Below are positions 15,001 through 25,139 of a DNA stretch of 64,000 nucleotides, piece by piece. The position numbers and the translations under genes are program-made. The stretch's first letter is position 1. Every line of letters begins with the position of its first letter. The notes under the pieces are model-generated. The model saw only the letters and a program-made list of their open reading frames with translations. It was not told the origin of the DNA and did no database searches. This DNA comes from Dirofilaria immitis (Eukaryota > Nematoda > Chromadorea > Rhabditida > Onchocercidae), in the NCBI GenBank assembly GCA_024305405.1, contig JAKNDB010000109.1, positions 1,550,001-1,614,000 of the forward strand, in the 5' to 3' direction.

Positions 15001-18000
15001 TAACCTGCAAGGTCAACAAAATTGGTAACACATACTCATTTCGTTGCGACGGCATTTCATAGCGTATATATATTTTGTCGATACGAAAATGTCGCAGAAA
15101 TGATCAAAAGGGTTTTCATCCATAAAAGCTTTCAGCCCACGATCGTTCAAACAAAGAGCAGTAAAAGTGTTCGGTAATGCAGCAATGACATCTCGGGATG
15201 TAGGCAGCTGAAGAAACCGGATAATAGCAAATTATTTGCAAACGTGAAACATTTGTTATAATTATCAACTTCAGAGTTTTATAATACCACATACTTCTTG
15301 ATGGAAAATTGATCTCAAAATAGCAGTCGTAACACCCTTCTCTTGCAAAGATGTAAGCAACGAGGGTTCCTGATAGATAAAATTTGTAATCAAGCAAATA
15401 GCTGCAAATAAAACGACATTATAAAGCATAAACTGCAAGAAAAATAAAAAAATTTTAGTTTATTGCAATTAATGAAAATTGGATATTTCTGAAATACTTC
15501 AAATGAAAAGGAATAAATAGGATTAGAAAATTTGCTCCTGAGAGTGAGGCTCTAATCAGGGCATTTGCTTCTAACGTAATCATGTAAATGAAAATTCCTG
15601 ACCATTGTGGAATAATGAAGCTCCAAAAAATCCGCAGTTTGTCAAGATATTTACTAAAGCAGCCGGTAAGGCACCATCCATGACTAAAATCTTGTAAAAC
15701 TTAGTACATATCATAGTAATTATAAATACATAGACAATATCGACGAACTCTAAACGTGTTCTCAAATTCTTGAATATTTAAAACAAAAAAAAGACATATA
15801 GAATACACTTACTGTGTCGAGTACTATCAGCGAACTGCGTATCTTGAACAGCTCTTTTTATGAAGTTCAGTAATGATTTAATCAGAGCAGCACGCTGCTG
15901 ATGACATTGCTCTGTTGTAGGTCCAGTGACACTAAGTTCTGCTAGGTGTTTCATACATATATTGACATCAAACTGTAAAAATTCTAAATGATAAATACGA
16001 AGTTCGTTTTCATTACACTATGCCACATATAAAGCTAAATTGAAGCAATTTTGCTGATAAGCAAAAACCGATCTAAAATTCAAAGTTGAGTTTAGCAACT
16101 CAAATATCGCCATTCTTTTTCACCTTAAAAAGAATTTTTAAACACTAACAATTAATCGGTGAACAATAATGCTCATCCCACCGCAGGATGTAAAACCGTT
16201 GGCATCTAACGAAGTCATGATATCGATAACACGGACAGCACGTGTCACAAAGGTAATAAGTTCTAAAGGCAGAGTTTCACAGGATACCACACCCAGTAAT
16301 GTTTCTGTTAAAGCGCACGACACTAATGCTTCACCACCTGTAAGACAGAATTTTGAATAAGGTACTACAAGTATCAATAATCAACATTATAAAAAAATTC
16401 GTTGAAAGTAAAACTTACCGTTTTCAAAGCCAGCAAGATGATAAAGCAAAGAAAACAGGGCAGTGCAGAATGGTACGGTCGTGTATCCATTTCCAATTCT
16501 TCCGCAGCGTAAGTCGTCGACACACTGGCGAGTCATTCGAGCCAGGAAACCGTGATATGAATTCACTCCGAGAGATTCTACTACTACGTTCAATCTATAA
16601 TTTCTCTATTCCGTTTTTGAAAAGTGTTCATAGACTTCTAGTTATCTGGAGTCACTAATCAGTAGTAACATAGTAACTGGAATCGCTAGTCACTAAACCA
16701 GTGAACATTTTGCTCTAATTAGTCTACGGGTGACATACTGAACCCTAGGCTTTTTTTCAGCAGAGAGACATTCACAATCATGTCTTAAAGGCAACTCTGC
16801 CACCATTTATGGACAAAATATACTCTTAATTTCACCATTACTCACTCATTCTAAAAATCTTTTCAAATCTACAAGAATTAAAAAATACAAAGAACGCCTT
16901 ACTTCGCAGGTCTTCCAAGTGAAACAATGCTAGTTAGCGTACGAAGTGCTTCCGTTTTAATAGCATCAATAATTGATTCCGATGTATTATTAATCAATAA
17001 TAAACGAGTTATTTCTTCAATAAGGCCATCATAAAGCATTGTAGTCATTGCCCATTCTTCTATCAAACTACGAGTGTAAACTGCAATTCGAAATATTATG
17101 CTGCTTTTTTGAACGAAGCATTAAGATAAAAGGACATTCAAAAATACGCACCTAATATCGACAACGAAAGAAGGCGTGCAATAATACTTAGACGTCGACC
17201 ACGAGAAGTGTTAAACGATCGTACCAGTCGTAAACGCGCTATGAAAGATGCATGTTCATCTTCCTCAAGTTTTTGCCAGATAGCAAGTGTTCTAGTTCAG
17301 CCGCAAAACTTTTATCTAACTGAAAAATTATTTGCTCACCGTAATGGAGGTATGCCAACTTTTAATGCTGTCTCTTCATTAGTGATTACCGAAATATAGA
17401 TTTTTCGTGAAGACTTACATATTAAAAAGTTCATTAAAAAAATCAAAAAGTTCATTAAAAAAACTTAAACTTCGACTACATGATGACTTAAGAAAGAATA
17501 ATCAACTCACATGCAAAGAACGAACAAGATTGTTCGTATCTGTCTGAAATCCGATCGGTAACAGAGCAGAAGGCCGAACATTTGTAGTACAACATTCATC
17601 CATCTTCATATTTCTGAGTTTGCCATTCCAACACTGGAAATTATTCTTATAGCTCAAATTAAAGCCGCTATGAATAAAAAGATAAATGATGAAATATCTC
17701 TCCTTCGCCCTTACTCTTACAACCACAATTAGTTACGAATAGCCCGAAAATAAACCTGAGTAATAGCGGAAAGTCGAACAGTGAGTTTTTTTGCTGGACA
17801 TCACTAAGATGCTGTGAAAGAAATCTTGAGCGCTTACTAATAACCAACAATAATCGTAATGTTTCCACAACAACCTCTACATTACCAGAATCCAATAAGT
17901 TTAATAATCGCTGAAACTGTTTGTTTAAATCAAAGTGAAAACTATGGACAACGATTTGCTGAACGGAATAGATTGATGACTGGCACCAAATATCTTTGAA

Positions 18001-18662
18001 AAATTTATATACGATTTGTTCTCAGCATGCTGCCTTGTTAAAGAAACGATATATTGAAGTTAATCATTAGGACAGTCTCAGTACTTATCTCTCGGGACTA
18101 TATAACTCATTCGATAAAAATTGTGCAAATATATCTGTGGACAATATGGAAGCAATTTTACTAGAGTTTCGGAATCATTGTCCTCTCAGATTTGTTTGTA
18201 AAATAATCTAAATCCTAAATTTAAATGAATTTCAATTTAATTATAATACTGACGTCGGTAGAACTATAGACTGAACGGGTGAAAGTATTCTCGAAAAGCA
18301 TAGCGGTAAAAGAAAGAACAGATGTAACGTCTGCTAATAATGTATGATCTTCGTCGATCGCCATTGGTGCACCCGGTGATGAACTACACGTTACAGCATC
18401 TTTCAATACATCATCGCACATGTTCAAAACGTCAGACCATCTCGCCATTTCGGACTACAAAGAAAAAAATCAAGCTTATTGAAAAAACAAACTTCGATAT
18501 ATTTTATGGAAACATTAGTAACTATATGTATCAAACAAATACATAATTTTTTACCTTTCCGAATTGTGGTTGCCACTCATGAACTTCAGTCAGTCGTTCC
18601 AGAAAAGTCCTCCGATCCGGAGCTGATTTGATATGTTCAATAAGTTGCATACATCGAGGAAA
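1..18662 (-). CDS. eel-1: HUWE1/EEL-1 HECT E3 ubiquitin ligase, partial (C-terminal HECT outside window)
   Basis: Giant multi-exon gene read right to left. In protein order I recognise: an N-terminal armadillo-like region (exons from 18662 down to about 13170), a block with the motif [13 protein letters not shown] near 12.2 kb, a UBA domain at 10985-11173, a WWE domain at about 9410-9663, a long acidic linker at about 5390-6800, ubiquitin-binding UBM repeats at 2655-3220, and helical segments resembling the stretch that precedes the HECT domain (exons near 1120-1310, 470-815 and 42-365). The last exon in the window ends at a GTGAGG donor at 41-36, so the gene continues left and the catalytic HECT cysteine is not visible. 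In animals this family ubiquitinates many nuclear and cytosolic substrates; C. elegans EEL-1 is the orthologue by domain order. At least two apparent one-base losses interrupt the frame (8523-8527 and 12153-12156). Family assignment is very secure; exact exon borders are my reading. Confidence 0.93.
2655..3220 (-). other. eel-1: UBM ubiquitin-binding motif region of HUWE1 (DUF4414)
   Basis: Two exons carry three repeats of the LP-type ubiquitin-binding motif: [17 protein letters not shown] and [18 protein letters not shown] in the exon at about 2925-3220, and a third ([15 protein letters not shown]) in the exon at about 2655-2825. The exon at 2306-2548 that follows reads [23 protein letters not shown], matching the conserved segment after the UBMs in HUWE1. 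The repeats are known in this family to bind ubiquitin weakly and help chain assembly. Confidence 0.87.
4044..4118 (-). other. eel-1: Candidate 75-nt in-frame intron in HUWE1
   Basis: The coding frame on both sides is the same (TSNDG... upstream, then EENIIEKL...), but a TAA stop at about 4099-4101 lies between. Removing GTAGGA...CAACAG (4118 down to 4044) keeps phase 1 and gives Glu-Glu-Asn-Ile at the junction. The acceptor lacks the usual T-rich tract, so a sequence error or a different intron is also possible. Confidence 0.45.
5390..6800 (-). other. eel-1: Acidic low-complexity linker of HUWE1
   Basis: Three or more exons translate on the minus strand into Asp/Glu-rich sequence. At 5392-5727 there is [20 protein letters not shown]; runs of GAT/GAA codons follow at about 5890-5965 and 6180-6330, and the exon at about 6580-6800 is Thr/Ala/Glu-rich. 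HUWE1 has an acidic stretch of this kind between the WWE and UBM regions. The plus-strand reading frames here, rich in His and Leu, are antisense shadows of GAT/GAC/GAA repeats. Confidence 0.7.
8523..8527 (-). other. eel-1: Apparent one-base deletion in HUWE1 exon
   Basis: The exon at about 8440-8649 reads [16 protein letters not shown] and then loses similarity. One extra A in this five-base run (T on the plus strand) would continue as [20 protein letters not shown], which follows the HUWE1 pattern and leads into the next exon. Confidence 0.75.
9400..9663 (-). other. eel-1: WWE domain exon of HUWE1
   Basis: The exon encodes [20 protein letters not shown] and then [12 protein letters not shown], which are the paired aromatic/core motifs of a WWE domain. 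HUWE1 proteins carry one WWE module at this position, after the UBA. WWE modules in other ligases bind ADP-ribose-type ligands; whether this one does is not shown by the sequence. Confidence 0.85.
10985..11173 (-). other. eel-1: UBA domain exon of HUWE1
   Basis: The exon encodes [19 protein letters not shown] followed by a predicted third helix ending in [10 protein letters not shown]. The MGF loop and the spacing of the helices are the hallmarks of a ubiquitin-associated domain. It lies between the armadillo region and the WWE domain, as in HUWE1. Confidence 0.88.
12153..12156 (-). other. eel-1: Apparent one-base deletion in HUWE1 exon
   Basis: The frame reads [16 protein letters not shown] up to this four-base run. 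The next frame continues [18 protein letters not shown], which aligns without gap to the human segment after HLMLQKF. One extra T (minus strand) restores a single frame. Confidence 0.78.
13170..18662 (-). other. eel-1: HUWE1 N-terminal armadillo-like region (DUF908/DUF913 type)
   Basis: About a dozen exons encode the helical N-terminal part. The best anchors are at 16160-16340, which reads [18 protein letters not shown] (human HUWE1 has nearly the same string), and at 16425-16595, which reads [18 protein letters not shown] followed by [11 protein letters not shown]. The exon ending near 18240 contains [19 protein letters not shown], matching the early N-terminus. The exon at 18556-18662 starts after a TTTTGTTTCAG acceptor in phase 0 and matches the region about 20 residues from the human start, so only a short N-terminal piece is missing. 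In the known human structure this region forms part of the substrate-binding ring; that role is from family knowledge. Confidence 0.85.
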
Positions 18663-20418
18663 CTGAAACAAAATATGTATTCTAATAAATTTTTCAACTT
18701 AGATTATCTTTATCTAAAAGCTGCTTGATTACAAGTTCATCTTTTTCATTAGCGATTCTTCAGCTGGAAGCAATTCACTTGAACTTGAGAATTTTTTCCT
18801 AAAAGTCCCTTAACTAAATCTTTAATTTCCTATCACAATTCACATCTAGTTTACTAAGCATTTTATTCGCTGTAACGAAAAGGCTTAAACAAAATATGAA
18901 GCTTACCAATCATCACCTTTAACAATCAAGTGATACTTTATTTTTGCAAAATGGAAAAAGTAAGAAATGAAAAAACCGTGTAAAAACGAATGAAGTTAAA
19001 CTAACAATTTCTGCATTACACGGCCGCAATGTTTTAGAATCGATTTTCATATCTACCAAGAAGGCGCTTTCTTAAATACAACACGTTCGAAAGAAACACC
19101 AAAAAGAGATCCTAAAAAAAGATGTATACGATGAAGCCAATACGTAAACGAACAGCCAACAACGTACAAATTCCGCAAGACGATTTCTATAATGAAATCA
19201 AGTTCAGAATAATCTTATACATGCTAATTTTGAATCTCACAAATACTCGCGACGAAATCTCACTCTTAACTTCCAACAAGAATAATTCTCATCTTTTACT
19301 ACGGATTAAAAACCGAAAATTAATTTCATTTTCTTTCCCTAATCCGTTTGTAGTCATGTTTGTGATGATTATCCAAGGATTGAAAAGTCATATCTCGTTG
19401 CAGAAGTGGCTACATTCGATTACAAATCATGCATGTTTCACCATAAATTCGGACACATTTTATTTCATGATCGTGTTCGTTGCACACGCGTTATATCCAT
19501 AAAACCTAGTCATATTTTTCGGAAGATCCAAACATAACTCGTTACGGATTCGGCCCAGTTCAGTCATATATCGTTAAGAAGCGGAGACGTGGTGCCAATC
19601 CATCTACTATTACTTGAAATACTAATACAGCCAATTATTCCTCACGTACGAACAGCGACATTCAGGGAAAGGAAAATGATGGCAGGGATAAAGCCATTTT
19701 CACAGTCTAAAATTTCACCCGCCTAGTTACGACAATTCATTCCGAAAACCTGTCACAAAAATCACGTTCCAGATCCTTGGGACAATGCCAAGATTTAGCA
19801 ATTAATCTTAGAGGTTGAGACATGAGCAATGTCTATAGTTAACGAAAAGAAGCTTACTCAGATATCCCGAAGACGTCCCTGCTTCCACTTCATCGGAACT
19901 TAACTATTCCAATACTGTTCGCTGAAGATACTATCAAAATGAAGTTTTCAAGAAGTGAGACCAATAATATTTGTTGATTCTCGTCACTAATTTAATAACT
20001 GAAGTGATCACAATTGAAACTGAAACGTGATTTTAATAAAACAAAGGAAGCTAATGAATGCTTCGTTACGTGTGAGAATATTCTGGAATGGGAGAACAAC
20101 ATGCATAGTATCAGATTATACTTAAAAATACAAGGAAGATATATAATAGTGGGAATAGCAGATGGAAGAATATGACGCATCGGTTTTGAAATTTTTCTTT
20201 TTTTGCACTATTTTATAATCGATTGATTCATTCAAGCAATCCTTTTCCTTTTCTGGACGTCTACACCGCATTTATTCTTACTCCTCACCTTTTCAACCTC
20301 ATCTATTACTTCACCATCTAACCTCCCGAACACTTCACCGCCAATGACACAGAATGTATCCAGCGTAAGTCGACGCAGTAACACACGTCACACCTGTGTA
20401 CACGCAAACCACCCTCAC
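18663..20418. other. Probable first intron of HUWE1; no recognised gene
   Basis: No conserved protein is seen on either strand. A 126-codon plus-strand frame at 19122-19502 starts with ATG but has no recognisable domain, signal peptide or acceptor context. The base composition is less extreme than in the 45-59 kb stretch. Confidence 0.5.
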
Positions 20419-20433
20419 CTTAAGAAAGACCAT
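20419..20433 (-). other. eel-1: Candidate initiating coding exon of HUWE1
   Basis: On the minus strand, ATG GTC TTT CTT AAG is followed directly by a GTGAGG donor. It ends in phase 0, the phase required by the acceptor at 18663-18664, and would give MVFLK joined to [12 protein letters not shown]. It is only five codons, so the call rests on phase, position and donor quality. Confidence 0.4.
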
Positions 20434-20586
20434 CGTTGCATGCGACGATAATGTCAACACTGGAGACAATAGTTTTCACGTGTGGTGTATTAAGGCGTTG
20501 CAGATTAAATTTTTCTTCCTGGGAGAGGTGAAGAAGACTGAAGTAGTGCAATGATAATAATTAATTCTTTATCATTTATTTTTCAG
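20434..20586. promoter_or_regulatory. Shared upstream region between HUWE1 and ECSIT
   Basis: The candidate start of HUWE1 and the first ECSIT exon face away from each other across about 150 bp. There is no clear TATA box. A T-rich tract ending TTATTTTTCAG at 20586 looks like a splice acceptor and could serve spliced-leader trans-splicing of the ECSIT message, with an untranslated leader from 20587 to 20636. Bidirectional promoter activity is inferred from geometry only. Confidence 0.45.
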
Positions 20587-20636
20587 TTCGCGTGAATGCC
20601 ATGCAAATACAAAGTTTGGAAGTATGATCGACAGAT

Positions 20637-23179
20637 ATGGGGAGCTCACGGTATGTAGCTGTATCGATTCTTGAGTATATTGGCCTAATAAAGGCTTTTT
20701 CTGACCTTGTCCGAGAGGCTTTTCTTGACTCTGTTGAAGACATTATCAACCCAGATAAATTTTCCTCCCTTTATTTCAGGATAGTAAAGAAATTATTTGA
20801 ATCGCGTTGTGGGATATTGCTGTATTGTAAGTCAGTGCAATATTTAGCATATCGTTTTGCATCCGAAAGCAGCCAAAAGTTAGAAAAGAATTACTTCCAT
20901 CTGAGCAAAGTTTCAACGATGTGGCAGTTGAATTCCGTACCAAACAAACTTTCCTAAATGTTATTGGTAAGTTTAGGAGCCGTATTGTGATTGATATTCG
21001 AGATAATCTATGAAAAATAACGCAGAGGAATTCCGATAAAACAGCGACTCTGAATATGGGAATAAATTTTCTGAATAGTTGAAGAAGCGTTGAAAGGTAA
21101 AGATTTCTGATCTTATGCTAGCATGATATCACGAAGGTAATACGCTTTGTCGTATTACCCATAATAGCCTGTCATCAATGATAGCATAATCGCGCAAGAT
21201 CATAAATCAACTTTTTGAAGGAGGCTTATGATGTCAGTTGCCAAACTTCATGGTTAGATTTTACAATTGGTTTTAGAATATTTAATCATATAAATTAGTA
21301 CGCTATAGGAACGAATAATGATTAGAAACAAGGTGAGAAATATGATTTTATGTTCTCGTAAGCATTTATGTCAAATTTGGTCTAATTTTATTTCAGACAA
21401 CTTTTATAAAAACAAGTACATGCTCGAGGACACGTAGAATTTATAAATTCTGCGCTAAAATATATGAAGGAATACGGATTACAAAAGATCTGGATATTTA
21501 TAAATCATTACTTAATATTTTCCCAAAAGGACCAATGATACCTCAGAATGTTTTTCAGGTTTGAACCGTTTGCATTTTTCAGTATCAGCTAATATTTTTT
21601 TCAACTCTTTCTGTTGTAATGAGATGTAACTGCAGTAACCTTATGAGTTTCAGCAGAGATTTTGTATTATCCCCAGCAGCAATTATGTTGCGTCAAACTT
21701 CTCGATGAAATGGAATGGTTTGGTTCGTATTTTTCCTTTATGCCCTTACATTCTACCCTACAGTAATTTTCAGTTAGAAATATATAATTTAACGATGTGA
21801 AATGAACAAAATAGTTTTCACTTAAAAATTCATATAAGAATTTTATATAAATATTAAAATTTAGCATTGCTTATGTAATTGCTTGATTATTTTTAAGCAT
21901 TATAGGAGTGCAACCTGACAAGGAAATCCATGATTTAGTTGTTAACGCCTTTGGTGAATGGAATTATGCCTCAAAAAGGTAAAGCGCATGATGTATTGGA
22001 TGCCAAAGTTAAAACATTCGAATATTTATTTGGATCGCCGGAAAATTGAAGGCAAGAAATTAAGTGCTGTAGATCTCGGTTATTTAGCGTTAAAAATGAT
22101 ATCACGCGATCCAGGTACACGAATAACTTTTGTTAGGGTTGGTTTATCCTCAATTTTAATACATAATTTTTGTTCACTATCAGAGTATTTGTTATAATTG
22201 AAGGACTCTTTTTGACCAGTCAACTTTTAAAAAAGTATTTCAATAAGATGTTTGACGGAAATCATATATCAAATTTCACAGAAAGTTTCTTTTTTTCTCA
22301 GGAACGTTTCATTTCTGATTTTAATATTATTAAATATAGAGTTTTATAGATTAACAATACAGAGTTAAATGAATCTGATAGGTGGCTGTTATCTTCTCAA
22401 AGTCATCTTCAAAGAAGTTGATGCAGAATTTGGAAAAAGTACTACATTATACGTGGACGGACCTAATAAAGTGTATTTAATGGATCAGTGTGCCGAGTAC
22501 ATTGGTCTCTTTGGTGATCCGAAATCTCAATACTACGAGAAGTATGAGGAGGATGATCTGGTGTGATCTTTTTATGCTAACAGCTATTCGTACTTGAGAA
22601 TAAATTTTATTTAGTTTAGTAAGAAATTTCATCTCGTAAAAGCAGATTTCTTGGGATTTGCTGTATGTGAATCGATATTTTTCCAACGTGGTGACATGTA
22701 ATATCCTAAAAATCGTTTATTTCTAATGTAGATTTTTTTGTGTGTATCAAATATCTTCCACGAATATATCTTGCCGAACTGTAATTAAACGAATCGCAGT
22801 ATCTTGTTAATTTTACCGAAGCGTCCTTCGGCAGATGTCAAGCATTATTTTGTAAAATCAAATTAGTCGGTGATTTCCCATATGCCATTGGTCTATTTTT
22901 TTCTACATATTTTATTTTCCTGGCTTTTTTTTTCAGGACGAAGACTTTGAAAATTGGAAAAGCGAATGGGATGGAGGACATGAAAAACATCCAAAACGTA
23001 ACATTCATGAACAGCAAGATAAAACAATTCTGGCTCTGTCAGTTTTTGGGAAAGTTTGTCGAGAAACTGCAATTGCTTGGATCAGTCATTTGCAAGAATC
23101 AAATTTATCTTTACATACTGCTCGGATTTTATTCCGAACGAAACAAGCAAATGAAACATCGATAACACAATTATCTTAA
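20637..23179 (+). CDS. ECSIT homologue (mitochondrial complex I assembly / Toll-pathway intermediate), frame interrupted
   Basis: Exon segments in order: 20637-20650, 20848-20966, 21397-21558, about 21657-21722, 21906 to about 22132, 22350-22560 and 22937-23179 (TAA). Diagnostic ECSIT strings are GHVEFINSALKYMKEYG, DLDIYKSLLNIFPKGP, YYPQQQLCCVKLLDEME, VQPDKEIHDLVVNAFGEW and, at the end, AIAWISHLQESNLSLHTARI. The start MGSSR joined to ISFCIRKQPKVRKELL looks like a basic, hydroxylated mitochondrial presequence. In animals ECSIT works in the mitochondrial complex I assembly complex and has been linked to Toll and BMP signalling. The frame breaks about five times (near 21422, at 21483-21486, 21660-21663 and 21973-21977, and near 22417). 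Homology is secure; whether the gene is intact is not. Start choice is tentative because several ATGs lie in 20596-20639. Confidence 0.85.
21483..21486 (+). other. Apparent one-base deletion in ECSIT
   Basis: Frame one reads KYMKEYGLQK up to this A4 run. The adjacent frame continues DLDIYKSLLNIFPK. A fifth A gives GLQKDLDIYKSLLN, matching the family. Confidence 0.8.
21973..21977 (+). other. Apparent one-base deletion in ECSIT
   Basis: The frame VQPDKEIHDLVVNAFGEWNYASK hits TAA just after this A5 run. A sixth A continues as KVKRMMYWMPKLKHSN, the expected family sequence. Confidence 0.8.
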
Positions 23180-24420
23180 TATCAATCATCATTTTACAAA
23201 TTTTTTTAATGGAAAGTTGATAACTATTAATAGATTGAACGCAAATGCATGTTAAATTATGTTTACACTTTGATCCAGTAATAGTAAAAGGTTTATGGTT
23301 GTAGAGAAGTTATTCTCATTTCAATTATTCTCCAATAGTCTTTTAAGAATTTGTTTCTCTTACATATTAGGAATATACTTTTATTTGTAATTGAGTATCA
23401 CTGTTGTTGAGTGCGCTCTCTTATCAGACTCCAAATGTTCCATGATTATTTTTGATTGATTGTTTTAAATGAATTAATTGATCAAATACTGGACACTGCA
23501 AATATTTTCTGCGTAATTTTTCGAATAGTTCACTTTGAAAAAGTTTGATATTCTTGAGTATATGTGATGCAGTCGAAGACTGGTTAAAAGGAGATATTGA
23601 TAATTATAGATTTAGAATACGAAACAAAAACATGAGGAATTTCCGGATAAAATCATCTTGCAATGTTCCTCGTTAAGCTACTTGACATATACGTTTCCTT
23701 CCTCTCAAGTCAACTATCAATGTGATAAAGACCATTTAGCAGTTCGAGTCGTTATTTTTAATACCAAATTTTACAGGTGCGAAATCTGACAATCCCTTTT
23801 AAAGACAATTTGTTGTTTCGGTTTTCCTTTCTTTATTTTAAAGTGAGAAAGAGAGGGAAATTCTTTCCATTTTAATTACAAATTTTACAATGCATATCCC
23901 TCATCATTAAAATGCTAGTATTGAAGGATTAATCGAAATACGTACACCCACATACACAAATATTTGATTTTTGTTTTTTTTTCTTTCTTTCTCCTGAAAA
24001 TTATTTTCGAAAATAATTCACTTCATCGATAATAAATAAATTCCGACAGTATTAAGAGTGGTCCGAAACCTGTTAGTGCCATCATTTCTTGAATATCCAA
24101 ATGAGCTTTCTTAGGTATATAAATACATCCATTAATGAACAACTGTTATGCTAAAAAAAAAAAAAAAAGGAGGTTATAAATATGTATAATTGATTATCAT
24201 CGAATTGATGATGATACATTTAGGAATATTATGCATATCCATTAGATTAGGATTTCGTCTGTCTGTAAATCATTGAAGATAAATTTTTCTCAAAAAAAGA
24301 TTTCTACTTCTCATCACTGATTTTCATTGTTGCAATAAAATGTTGCAATTTCACTTTTTGTTACATATTTTAATTTTTATTAGTGAAAAGCATACAATCG
24401 AGAAATATTATAACTTATAA

Positions 24421-24764
24421 TGATTTCGTCTAAAGATTATCAAACATGATGATTTTATCTAAAGATTATCAAGCATGATAACTCTTATCTAATGATTATC
24501 AAACATGATAATTTCATCTAAAGATTATCAAGCATGATAACTTTATTTAAAGATTATCAAACATGATGATTTCATCTAAAGATTATCAAGCATGATAGCT
24601 TTATCTAATGATTATCAAACATGATGATTTCATCTAAAGATTATCAAATATGATAATCTTATCTAATGATTATCAAACATGATAATTTCATCTGAACATT
24701 ACCAAACATGATGATTTCATCTAAAGATTATCAAGCATGATGATTTCATCCAAAGATTATTAAA
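24421..24764. repeat. 29-30 bp minisatellite, about 12 copies, rich in TGATAA/TTATCA
   Basis: The unit is close to GATTATCAAACATGATAA followed by TTTCATCTAAA, with one or two substitutions per copy. Nearly every copy carries TTATCA, and about five junctions also carry TGATAA in the opposite orientation, so many units contain an imperfect dyad (TTATCA, four-base spacer, TGATAA). Confidence 0.93.
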
Positions 24765-25041
24765 TGTATTTTTTCAAAAAATAAAACTGAATATACCTTA
24801 AAAGATTACATTTAATACATATTTTAATTTCTAAAAAATATTTTATTCGATTTTATTTCTTATATGCAATACTTATTTATGTGCAGAGGTTTGAGAAAAA
24901 TGATAATATTATTTATTATAATCTAATTACATATTAAAAGAAGAGTAATTTTAATTTGGGATATGTTTTTATAATAAAATTTATATTACAAGTATCCTGA
25001 AAGTTATACTAAAGTTTATTTCCTGGCTAAATTTTATTTTC

Positions 25042-25139
25042 GATATTTATAAGTAATGATGAAAGGATACTAGCAATATTTATAAGTAATGATGAAAGGA
25101 TACTAGCAATATTTATAAGTAATGATGAAAGGATACTAT
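25042..25139. repeat. 33 bp tandem repeat, three copies
   Basis: Three near-identical copies of a unit that includes TTTATAAGTAATGATGAAAG and then GATACTAGCAATA. It explains the repeated Ser-Ile-Leu-Ser-Ser pattern of the minus-strand frame here, which I do not regard as a gene. Confidence 0.9.

Noticed and set aside
19122..19502. 126-codon plus-strand open frame in the presumed HUWE1 first intron
   Set aside because: It has an ATG, but no recognisable domain, no convincing upstream acceptor and basic/aromatic-rich composition like chance frames. Kept only as a note.
20780..20957. Alternative ECSIT second exon reading IVKKLFESRCGILLYC then KSVQYLAYRF after a strong TTTATTTCAG acceptor
   Set aside because: It is in a different frame from the segment VAVEFRTKQTFLNVI that matches ECSIT, and the intron needed to switch would be only about 21 nt. 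It remains a possible alternative acceptor if a base is missing.
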